DNA of 64,000 nt from positions 1-64,000 of the forward strand of contig JAFJTR010000044.1 in the NCBI GenBank assembly GCA_022559985.1. Reading direction: 5' to 3'. The notes beneath the pieces were generated by a model. That model had not been told where the DNA came from. It did no database searches and worked only from the letters and a program-made list of their open reading frames with translations. This DNA is from Parastagonospora avenae f. sp. tritici 18332-5. Lineage: Eukaryota; Ascomycota; Dothideomycetes; Pleosporales; Phaeosphaeriaceae. This document shows, piece after piece, positions 55,792-64,000 of the stretch. Every line of letters starts with the position of its first letter. The stretch's first letter is position 1. Position numbers and translations under genes: made by a program.

Positions 55792-55849
55792 CTTGGTTCC
55801 CTATATTGTTGTCAGGACCCGCAGATGTTGTAGGATCGGTGCTTTTACC

Positions 55850-57095
55850 TCAGGAGCCATTTCCTGCTACTTCGATAGACTTGCCAAGATGTCTTTCGAG
55901 AGGTCCTGGTATTATAGGAAACATGCGCATGGTTTCACGAACAACACTATCGAGATACGGAAGCTCGATGGCATGCCGGATATCGATATTGCTGACGTCT
56001 GGAAAGGCGCCCCGGAGTTCTTCATGTAAACGATCTTGGGCTTCTGGGTGGCGAGTCGATAGCCAGCATGCGAACGCTGCTGTATGAGACGTGGTAGAAG
56101 ACCCAGCGGCTAACATTTCTACCATGTAGGCCGGCATATCTTCCAAGGGCACAGCGGTCGCGTTTCCTTTATTCATTTTACCCAACATCGATAGTACGTC
56201 TTTATCCCGGTCTGAAGCTGTGCCGCCGGTCTTCCAGCGCTCCAACGCTCCTCGCGCCGTGACATTCATGTCGTTGCAATCGTTGCGTAACGTTGTCCAC
56301 TTGTCATTGCCGAAATTCCGAACGAAGAAATCCGCGCCAGGTATAAAGCTTTTCATCGCGTTCCATATACTAAATGCGTGGAAGCGTCGTAAAAACGCGG
56401 GTATCTGATCTTCTTCGAATTCGTGCAACAATCTGTTCTCCTCTCCCCACAGGACATCGGTGACTATATCTAAAGCGAGTAGCCGGAAAACGACAACTCC
56501 ATCAACCACCTTATCTTCAACACTATTTTTCTCGAGTAGACTGACAAATTCAAGGACATGCGACTCTATACTTTCGACAAGCGTAGCGAGGTTCTTGTTC
56601 TGGAAGCATTGTATCAGATTGTTGCGCGACGGAGCGGCAGCTTCATAATTGACGAAGCCTAGAGTGGACGTCACACCCTTCCAGCTACCCATAGATGAGT
56701 AGAAGCTTGTCTTGATCGAAGATTTGTCGTATATGATCTTCATGGCAACATCGTCGGTGGTATGGATCTGATCTGGCGCAATCACCACAATTGGTCCATA
56801 CCGAGCAAGTAGCTTGGTAACGTATTCGGTTCTTCGCCTCCTGAACGTTGCATATCTCAATGGTAGGGCAGAGAATCTAGACACCCACGGGCCAGGGATA
56901 TGCCGTACTGGAGAAAAGATAAATGGATACACGACCTGCGAATGGTCAATGATGAGCTGCGTATGCCAACTTCATCGCCAGAAAAGTACTCACCAGCCAT
57001 TGTGTGGTATACAGCAATAGGGCAAGAGATACCCATTGTACCGGCGAAATGATTCTCAAGCTTGAATTCGGGGTGGCTTCCGCGATGATCGACAT
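55850..57095 (-). pseudogene. Cytochrome P450, 3'-truncated (no heme-binding loop)
   Basis: Exons 57095-56994 and 56935-55850 (58-nt intron GTGAGT...TCGCAG) give about 395 aa. The N-terminus carries a membrane anchor (VQWVSLALLLYTTQWL), then the Pro-rich hinge (VRHIPGPWVSRFS). The I-helix is MLAAGSSTTSHTAAFA, with SSTTSHT in place of the usual AGxDTT. ExxR is ETMR in LDSVVRETMRMFPIIPGPLE. The protein stops after RHLGKSIEVAGNGS, about 120-150 residues short. The PxRF and FxxGxRxCxG heme-Cys region is not found in any frame before the lactonase gene begins. Without the Cys ligand it cannot be an active P450. A deletion that removed the 3' end and brought the two genes together is the simplest reading. 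Confidence 0.85.
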
Positions 57096-57829
57096 GGCAT
57101 CTGAATGTGTTGGGGGTACAGGCAAGAGGAAAGCGGGACTACCGGTCTTCTTTGATTCTGTAGAACTGAGCCCAAGGAAGGACAATCGCGCTGTTTTCTG
57201 TATTGATATTACAGATGTTTGCACCTCAGTGCCACAGTATCTCCGCACCTTGCACCAGAGACGCTGATCTAACCCTCCACTCTGGCTTCATTTGCACGGG
57301 TTAGTTCGACCGGTTCCGAGGTCTGTGTGATTCTGCATCGGTTGTAAATCTAGAACTATAGGGAGTGGCATTTGGGCCGCGCTGCGGCCGGATAAAGTGG
57401 TATGGGGTTCACCACCATTGCTCACCCCAACCTAGGGTCAGGGCAATGTAGCTTGTGAAATAGCCAGTCTAGATCAAAACTAGAGGCGAGCTTTCCGGTG
57501 ATACATGTGGCTTAGGCCATTCGAGCACATTACTGTTGCATTTGCATAGCATATCCATGCTGGTAGGGGGCATAACGTATGACAATAGCGCACCCACATG
57601 CGGACTCACATACGGAACTTAATCGTTCAGAAAGGAATTATCCGATTGCTTGCCGTACTCCATTGAATCATAGACAGTTCCTTCAGGCGTTTTTATCTCT
57701 TACGACAAAAAGCCAGGCAGACGGACGTCACAACGATTAACACATACTTTCAAGATAACTGAGCGTTCATACAGGAAATAGCTTACGCTCATCGATTTGA
57801 ATGCTGTTCCTGCGCAACATTACGCAAAT
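57096..57829. promoter_or_regulatory. Divergent promoter region P450 / FAD hydroxylase
   Basis: 734 bp between opposite start codons of two oxygenase genes. Likely the central control region of the cluster. No defined motif was recognised. Confidence 0.4.
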
Positions 57830-59627
57830 ATGGACTTTCCCGTCGTGATCATCGGTGCAGGACCTTCAGGTGCCACAACTGCTTTGCTTCTCGCGCGGCT
57901 CGGCGTTCGATCGCTTTTCATTTCCAGACATAGTGGCACCGCCAATACTCCACGAGCTCACATATTCAACCAAAGAGCAATGGAAGTACTCCGGGATGCT
58001 GGCCTAGAAGAAGATCTGAAAGGGGTGGCCACACAGGCTCACGGTAAGCAGTTTATTCCTAACGAGGTAAGCTTCAGGCGTGGCTAACTACGACCCGTGC
58101 ATAGACATGCAGCACACTTCGTGGCTCAATACTCTTGCGGGAGAGGAATACGGCCGGCTATGGGCTTGGGGAAATAAGCCTGCCCGGAAGGGGGAATTCG
58201 AAGCTGCAAGTCCATGCGTTATGTCCGACCTACCGCAAAGCCTCCTAGAACCCATATTGGTCGCAAAAGCACAGTCTGCAGGAGCTGAGATACGCTTCTC
58301 AACGGAACATATTGACTTTGAGGAATCAACCAACGGAGTTCTGATAAGGCTCAGGAATAGGTCCTCGTCTGAAGAATATACCGTCCGATTCCGGTATTTG
58401 ATCGGAGCAGATGGAGCACGCAGTGCTGTCCTTGACGCACTACACATCCAGGTGCTTGGTTGTCAACTCAACTCGGCTTTCAACGTCCACATCAAGGCCG
58501 ATCTGTCAAGGTACATGGAACATCGTCCAGGAAGCCTGAACTGGATACTCAACCCTGATGCGCCGGACTGGTCAGCCGTGGGAAATTTCCGTATGGTCAG
58601 ACCTTGGACTGAGTGGGTGGTGTCCATGCACCCCGCGACCAAGAGTGTCAGCGATGTCAAGCCTTCCAACGATGCGATCCGAAATCGACTACACCAAATG
58701 ATTGGAAACAATGACGTCAAGATCGAAATTCTGTCGACGTTTTCATGGACTATCAACGACCAGGCTGCAGAGACTTGGCAGAGAGGTCGAATCCTCTGCA
58801 TTGGCGATGCAGTCCATCGTCATCCGCCCATCAACGGACTCGGAAGCAACACATGCATTTCCGACGCCTTCAATCTCGCTTGGAAACTCGCATACGTCGT
58901 GAAAGGCTGGGCAGACCCATCGCTATTAGATATGCTCACCGTCGAGCGCAAGCCGGTTGGCGACGGCGTAGTCCGTCGCGCAAACGAAGGCATGGAAGCT
59001 CATCGCCGCCTCTGGGCTCTGATCGGTCTGACACCAGAGGCCCGAGAGCAAGCGACTACGCTCCTTGCCGCAAACTCTTCAGCGGGCGCCCGAATGCGCG
59101 AGGATTTTCGACACGCACTAGAAGCTACCGAGGACGAGGTACAGGCTCTGGGCATTCAGATGAACCAAGTGTACACCGACTCGCCCGCCATAGCGATTGA
59201 GAGAGAGGATCAGCCGCCAGACTTCTCACAGCTGAACGCACTCCGGAAGGTCAAGTACAGCACGTTTCCGGGGTATCACTTACCGCATGTTTGGCTTGCG
59301 ATGGATGGGCAGTCACCGAGGATATCGATACTGGATCTATGTGGCCAGGGTCATTTTACACTGTTCACGGGTATTGGAGGGGATGCATGGGTCGATGCTG
59401 CTAGAGCATATTCAGAAGCAAATGGGCCAAAGATACGTGCATACAGGATAGGCTTCAGATGTGACTATATGGACTGCTACCGCGACTGGTCGCTTCATCG
59501 CGGAGTCGGTGAGAAAGGCGCAGTCCTGGTTCGACCGGACCATTTTGTTGCATGGCGTTGCAAAGACATGGTTGACGATGTATCGCGCACTCTGGGCTCC
59601 ATCATGAAGCGTTTGCTAGGAGCATGA
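57830..59627 (+). CDS. FAD-dependent aromatic-ring hydroxylase (phenol 2-monooxygenase / PHBH family)
   Basis: Exons 57830-58043 and 58105-59627, 61-nt intron (GTAAGC...CATAG), 578 aa. Start chosen at ATG 57830, which puts the dinucleotide fold right at the N-terminus (VVIIGAGPSG, residues 5-14). Joined text: TQAHDMQHTSWLNTLAGEEY. The DG motif is LIGADGARSAV. The second FAD motif is ILCIGDAVHRHPPINGLGSN at about residue 300-320, followed by DAFNLAWKLAYVVKG. The C-terminal thioredoxin-like domain includes VLVRPDHFVAWR. The family hydroxylates phenols using NAD(P)H and O2. Being divergent from the P450 and close to an extradiol-type dioxygenase gene, it fits an aromatic-degradation or polyketide-tailoring cluster. 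The gene appears intact. Confidence 0.93.
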
Positions 59628-60286
59628 GTTCTAGTGAAGCTAGCATAGTACCAGCTGATATCAAAACTAAGTTATGCGACGGGTATTTTTGCAAAGTACG
59701 GAAACTGAGACTACCCGCTTCATACGCGTACAAAGTCTCATAAAAAAAATTGTTACGAGGAAGTCCTGTGATACATTTGGTATCTCTGACAGTATTACAC
59801 AATGTCTTCAAAAATCTCGGAAAACTTTAAAGAGTATGAGCGTTGACGGCCCCCGTGAAAACGTTGGTGATAGCCGATCTACTGGACTGTGTACTTCCCC
59901 GCATTCAAGAAGAATAAGGAGCGGAACCATTGCTCCCGTGGACTAGGCTGTAGCTTCAAGGCGCTCGACCCGCAGTCTTCCTGAGTGGAATGCCACTTTG
60001 TCCATGCCACTTGAGCCCCGTGCCCAGCGCGACTTATGCACCCCAGGTTTACTAGGAAAGTGGAGCTGATCGGAGTCGTGGAGAATGCGGTCCACTCCTT
60101 GGATTCAAGGCAAGTATTTTACAGGGAGCACATCAGTGTAAACGACACAGGATCAGCAAGGTGTGCAATTACTACCACAATTTCGCGCCTTCGCACTCTT
60201 CTTAGGGTAGGATTCTACAAACTACTCAAGTTGCCTTTCACATCGACTACTTCTAGTCGTGAAATATATTAACGAAACCTGGAAAA
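59628..60286. other. Intergenic stretch
   Basis: 659 bp: 3' flank of the hydroxylase and promoter of the reductase. Short frames only. Confidence 0.5.
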
Positions 60287-61438
60287 ATGGCAAAAGTCGC
60301 TCTCATCACCGGCGGAAATGGCATCACTGGATCCGCCGTCCTAGAGTATCTGGTCAAGAACACCACCGCCGATGAATGGAGCAAAATCATCGTGACTTCA
60401 CGCTCGCCATTCAAAACAATAGTCCAAGATAGTCGCATCACTTTCATCGCGCTCGACCTTAGCAACCCGTCTTCGATCCTCGTCCAAAGAATGTCCCCAA
60501 TCTGCGCCGAAGTCACACACGCCTACTTCTCCTCCTACATACACAAAGACGACTTCGCCGAGCTGAACAAGGCCAACGAAACGCTCTTCTCCAACTCCCT
60601 CGACGCCCTGATCGAAGTCGCTCCGAATCTGCAGAACTGCACTCTGCAGACTGGTGGAAAGCATTATAACGTACACATCAAGCCCGTCTCCTCCCCCGCA
60701 CGCGAAGACGAACCGCGCACCTCCTCTCCCCTCGAAAACTTCTACTACCCACAGGAAGACTACTTGCTCGCGCGCCAGGCCGGCCAGCCATGGACGTGGA
60801 CCGTGATCCGGCCCGAGGCCATTATCGGACACACGTCGAAGCCCAACGGGATGAACTCTGCGCTCACTTATGCTCTATACTTCCTGGTCTGCAGACACAT
60901 GGGCACCGGGGCGAATATGCCGACGAACCAGATCTACTGGGACGGCTACGACGACCTGTCGGATTCGCGACTCATTGCCGACATGACGATTTGGGCGAGC
61001 ACGACGCCGAAAGCGCAGAATCACGCATTCAATGTCACGAATGGGGATTATTTATGCTGGCGATACATGTGGCCGCGGCTCGCGGTGTATTTTGGCGCGA
61101 GCGCGTCGTCGGAGCAGAAGTTTGAGAAGCCGCGGCCCAAGGAGGGGGACACGCAGCTTGAGTTCAGCTTGGCGGAGTGGGCGGCGGATAAGAGGGAGGT
61201 GTGGGAGCGCATATGCGATGAGAGTGGATGTCCGGAGGCCAAGGGGACGTGGGATAAGGGGACGTGGGCGTTCCAGGATTGGGTGTTTCAACGCACGTGG
61301 TCGGCTACGTTGAGTGTTGATAAGGCGCGGAGGATGGGGCGGAATGGGCACATTGACTCGTATCGGTCGCTTGTTGATGCGTTTGAGAAGTTCGTCGAGC
61401 TGAAGCAGATGCCGCCTATGGTGGCACAGCCAGCGTGA
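60287..61438 (+). CDS. PRISE-type NAD(P)H reductase (progesterone 5-beta-reductase / iridoid synthase-like)
   Basis: Single exon, 383 aa, ATG 60287. The Rossmann motif is ITGGNGITGSAVLEYL. The family-specific catalytic pair sits in TGGKHYNVH (Lys) and ENFYYPQEDYL (Tyr). WTVIRPEAIIGH and the C-terminal helices fit atypical extended SDRs of the PRISE group, which reduce enones or related carbonyls. Fungal members occur in secondary-metabolite clusters. Here it follows the FAD hydroxylase on the same strand. Codon use is strongly G/C-ending compared with the neighbouring lactonase and P450. Substrate unknown. Confidence 0.9.
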   Translation: MAKVALITGGNGITGSAVLEYLVKNTTADEWSKIIVTSRSPFKTIVQDSRITFIALDLSNPSSILVQRMSPICAEVTHAYFSSYIHKDDFAELNKANETLFSNSLDALIEVAPNLQNCTLQTGGKHYNVHIKPVSSPAREDEPRTSSPLENFYYPQEDYLLARQAGQPWTWTVIRPEAIIGHTSKPNGMNSALTYALYFLVCRHMGTGANMPTNQIYWDGYDDLSDSRLIADMTIWASTTPKAQNHAFNVTNGDYLCWRYMWPRLAVYFGASASSEQKFEKPRPKEGDTQLEFSLAEWAADKREVWERICDESGCPEAKGTWDKGTWAFQDWVFQRTWSATLSVDKARRMGRNGHIDSYRSLVDAFEKFVELKQMPPMVAQPA

Positions 61439-61807
61439 GGTTGATTTGTGTTATTACTGATATATTGAATGAGCTCCTCGTGTAGGCATATTCAGCCTCA
61501 CAAGTCGGCTGGTGGTACAGAACGCGATCTCTAGAAGCAAAGTAGATGTTTAACGATATGACCGCACCATGAGGGCAGCGGTGATTACAACAGCCCTTTC
61601 AAGCAAGCTATCGTAAACGAGCCTCTTGACCAAAAGACTATACCCAGAACGCCAAAGCAAGCAAAGCGCAGCACACCGCCCAAACATATGCGAAGCGGCC
61701 GTCGTATGAAAGACGCCAACGATGGGTATCAAACGCCGTGCAATGCCGTAAATCGTACTATAAATCGTACTGAATAGATTTCGTTTCGTCGTCTGCGTTG
61801 CATACCC
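61439..61807. other. Convergent intergenic stretch
   Basis: 369 bp between the reductase (+) and glycosyltransferase (-) stops; no feature seen. Confidence 0.5.
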
Positions 61808-63154
61808 TTAAGGATGCGAGTGGACAAAGTGTGCGCCCTGGCACGGCGAATTGGCTTTCTTGAAAGCTGCTATGCGCGCTGTCATCCAGCCGGATATCCA
61901 TTTTTTGTCGCCGTCGGGGTTTTGGGCGCGGCCCAGGCGGATGGAATGTTGGAGCCGGCATTGTTCGCCGTTGTGTTCGAACTGCATGCATCTACCGTCT
62001 TGCACGCAAGCCCGGTGGCATTTGTCGAAGGACTTCGCGGGAGTGCTGCCCTTTTTGTAGATGACGTCGTGGGACATGTTGGACCAGTCCACGACTTTGT
62101 CCTGGATGTAAGGTTCTACCATTTCGAAGAGCTCTTCAAACATAAGCGGTCGTTCGGGATGCTTCCTGCTCTCCTCCCATTTTCGGAGACTAGTGAAGTC
62201 GTCGTCTTGGAGGTGATGCAGCGAGATGATGGCTTCACACCACTGCTCTTGGCCGTAGCGTACACCCATGGGCGGTTCGCCATTGAACATGGGCCAGTAG
62301 CCGCGAAGTGGGACGCCACTCTTCTTGAGCACCTGTGCCAGCACATCGTCACCAGAGTGATAGCTCTTGACATCCTGCCCGAAGAAATGAGTGCCGGGGA
62401 AATGCTTGTTCTCGCCAAACATGCGGCCGAATGCCATGATCTTCTCGAGTGCGCCGCGCGAGAGGACATAGCCGCTGCCGCCATGCGCATATGAGGCTCT
62501 CTTCTTGGCAAGGACCGGTGATCCGAAGTAAAACGCCGAGCGCGGACTGAAGTGGGTCAAGAAGCGATAAAGATTGTCGTAGTTGATGTACGTGTCGACT
62601 TCGATAAAGACGAACCACTGTGACTCGGGGCGCATGTACGAGGTCCACTCCATCATGGGCAAGAACTTGTACTTGTCCAGCCGCCATCCCTCGTCCGATG
62701 TCTCCTCGGTCACATTGTCGTTCTGTATGCGGTCGTAGACGTCGAAGTCGGGGTTGTTGAACTTGTACTCCGGGCGCAGGTGGGCAAGGGCGTCGGCGAT
62801 GTCGAAGCCGTTGTAGTGGTCCTTGCGGTCCGAGAAGATGAGCAGATCCTGCTTGCAGCGGCCCAGCCGATTGAGATAGACGGGCAGCTGCGTCTGCGCC
62901 TGGCCCGCGCCAATTTTGAGGACTATCGTCACGTCGTTCATGACGCCGGCGCTGAAGGGCGAACACTCATCGCCAAAGCGCACCTTGGGCGCGGGCGCAG
63001 AAAGCACAGGAGGAGGGCGCTCGACAAGCAGGTCGTAGCCACGCTTACCGCGAAAGAGGGCGTGCAGTAAGGCAGGCAAGAACGAGGTAAAGAAGAAGAC
63101 GGCAAGCACCAGCGCGGCGCACAATATGCGCAGCGGCGTGAGCCTAACCATCAT
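61808..63154 (-). CDS. GT31-like (Fringe-type) glycosyltransferase with C-terminal PAN-like module
   Basis: Single exon, 448 aa, ATG 63154 (a second ATG follows at once). It is a type II membrane protein: helix at ~8-30 (LRILCAALVLAVFFFTSFL), then a stem. The catalytic region has DDVTIVLKIGAG-like and QDLLIFSDRKDHY strands. The metal-binding DxD equivalent is EVDTY (Glu185-Asp187) within WFVFIEVDTYINYDNL, followed by FYFGSPV, GGSGYVLSRGALEKI and SGDDVLAQVLKKSGV. The last ~90 residues hold a Cys-rich segment (DKCHRACVQDGRCMQFEH, then EQCRLQ), resembling a PAN/Apple fold. Likely a Golgi enzyme adding sugar to glycoproteins or glycolipids; donor and acceptor unknown. Confidence 0.87.
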   Translation of the reverse strand: MMVRLTPLRILCAALVLAVFFFTSFLPALLHALFRGKRGYDLLVERPPPVLSAPAPKVRFGDECSPFSAGVMNDVTIVLKIGAGQAQTQLPVYLNRLGRCKQDLLIFSDRKDHYNGFDIADALAHLRPEYKFNNPDFDVYDRIQNDNVTEETSDEGWRLDKYKFLPMMEWTSYMRPESQWFVFIEVDTYINYDNLYRFLTHFSPRSAFYFGSPVLAKKRASYAHGGSGYVLSRGALEKIMAFGRMFGENKHFPGTHFFGQDVKSYHSGDDVLAQVLKKSGVPLRGYWPMFNGEPPMGVRYGQEQWCEAIISLHHLQDDDFTSLRKWEESRKHPERPLMFEELFEMVEPYIQDKVVDWSNMSHDVIYKKGSTPAKSFDKCHRACVQDGRCMQFEHNGEQCRLQHSIRLGRAQNPDGDKKWISGWMTARIAAFKKANSPCQGAHFVHSHP

Positions 63155-63703
63155 GGTGGTGGTGCTACCGTGGCCGTTGCCGTACAGGAGGCATTTGCAG
63201 TGAAGTGATATAATGATGCCGCTATCGTGCTAGGGAGAGGCTTCCAAGTTTAGGCGGCTGTGGTGCGCCGAAATGCCGGAGACCCGCCTAGCGCAATGCG
63301 GCCCGCCCACGTTGGACTGCACTTTCACCACGCCATTCAGTCACGTGCTGCGCAGTCATCAGCGGCCACATGTGCTGCACGTGATATGTTACCCAGACAT
63401 TGTTTCGTTTCGATAATTATCGTTTACAAGCATCATGGCGCGTAATTCCTGAGCGCCCTATCAGCACAATCGGCCCCGGCATGTTCCGAGTGATACCGCT
63501 GTCGTTCATGCAAACATGTGGCGCGGGCGTTTCACGAACAATTTCCACGCGCCCAAGTGCTGTGCCACGATTCGGACAGAGGTATATCAATGCGATCACC
63601 GAAGCAGTGGAGCATCACACAGCATCACCAAGGCACACAGTAAATTCCAATTCCAAGAAAACCACTGGTCGCTATTTCGATCATCAAACATCACATTCTC
63701 ACC
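63155..63703. other. Divergent intergenic stretch
   Basis: 549 bp, promoters for the glycosyltransferase (-) and the secreted protein (+). Nothing else recognised. Confidence 0.5.
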
Positions 63704-64000
63704 ATGAGACTTCAATTCACCATCTCCACCCTCCTCAGTCTCAGCCTTTGCTCTCCAACCCCGGCATACGCCAAAATTCACACCGTTCGCATCCGCACCA
63801 TCGGTCCTGACAATACGCACTACACATCATCCAACCAAAGTCCCTCAGTCAATGGACATGTCATCACACTACCCATCGGCATAGCTCTGTCATCACTTTC
63901 ACAAAATCCCTTGTTGCTACAGGGCTTCGAAATCGTCGATGCTGAGGTGGAAGGCGAAGTCTTTTGCAGGGCGAACATCGGATATTCGAGTAAAGGCGTC
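63704..64000 (+). CDS. N-terminal part of a secreted protein (cut by window edge)
   Basis: ATG 63704 opens a frame that stays open to the last base (99 codons). Residues 1-23 are a clear signal peptide (RLQFTISTLLSLSLCSP, then AYA). The mature part begins KIHTVRIRTIGPD and is mostly beta-like and polar, with one Cys so far. No family recognised. The 3' part and any introns are outside the window. Confidence 0.65.
   Translation, partial: MRLQFTISTLLSLSLCSPTPAYAKIHTVRIRTIGPDNTHYTSSNQSPSVNGHVITLPIGIALSSLSQNPLLLQGFEIVDAEVEGEVFCRANIGYSSKGV

Noticed and set aside
61814..62494. 226-codon frame antisense to the glycosyltransferase
   Set aside because: Shadow frame opposite a gene with clear motifs.
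1..64000. CRISPR array, transposon or prophage
   Set aside because: No regularly spaced repeats, no transposase or integrase text and no terminal repeats; spliceosomal introns show a eukaryotic nuclear genome.

Overview
The window is nuclear DNA of a filamentous ascomycete. The genes carry short introns (mostly 47-60 nt, GT-AG with CTAAC/CTGAC-like branch sites, two of them GC-AG). Products include separase, CWC22, DPM2, a Git3/cAMP-receptor-like GPCR, Ap4A phosphorylase and fungal secondary-metabolism families. A Dothideomycete is my best guess, inferred from the style of the small zinc-finger, MARVEL-like and Apple-domain proteins. No phylogenetic test was possible.

Layout. 1-17.4 kb is gene-poor: the tail of an upstream gene, a secreted heme-thiolate peroxidase (-), a C2H2 zinc-finger protein (+), an orphan repeat-containing protein (+), a GPCR (-), a 5 kb stretch with no recognisable gene, and the 3' part of an Apple/PAN-like secreted protein (+). 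17.4-28.3 kb holds separase (2203 aa), a tandem pair of four-helix MARVEL-like membrane proteins, a 37-aa zinc-ribbon microprotein and a SAM methyltransferase. 28.7-30.4 kb is a decayed F-box gene. 31-44.3 kb is dense housekeeping DNA: an orphan protein with a GC-AG intron, CWC22 and DPM2 sharing a divergent promoter, a DCAF6/Iqw1-like WD40 protein, Ap4A phosphorylase and a Myb-like regulator. 46.3-52.9 kb has a five-exon kappa-class GST divergent from an SDR, a coiled-coil gene broken by stops, and a TPR protein.

53.3-61.4 kb looks like a catabolic or secondary-metabolite cluster: an extradiol-dioxygenase-like VOC protein, a metallo-beta-lactamase-fold lactonase, a P450, an FAD aromatic hydroxylase and a PRISE-type reductase. 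The first three are broken by frameshifts, a stop or a 3' truncation, while the last two are intact, so the cluster appears to be decaying from one side. A GT31-like glycosyltransferase and the start of a secreted protein end the window.

Most gene models below were spliced by hand. Exon limits are given where I could fix them by reading frame plus splice consensus. No tRNA, rRNA, transposon or CRISPR array was recognised.
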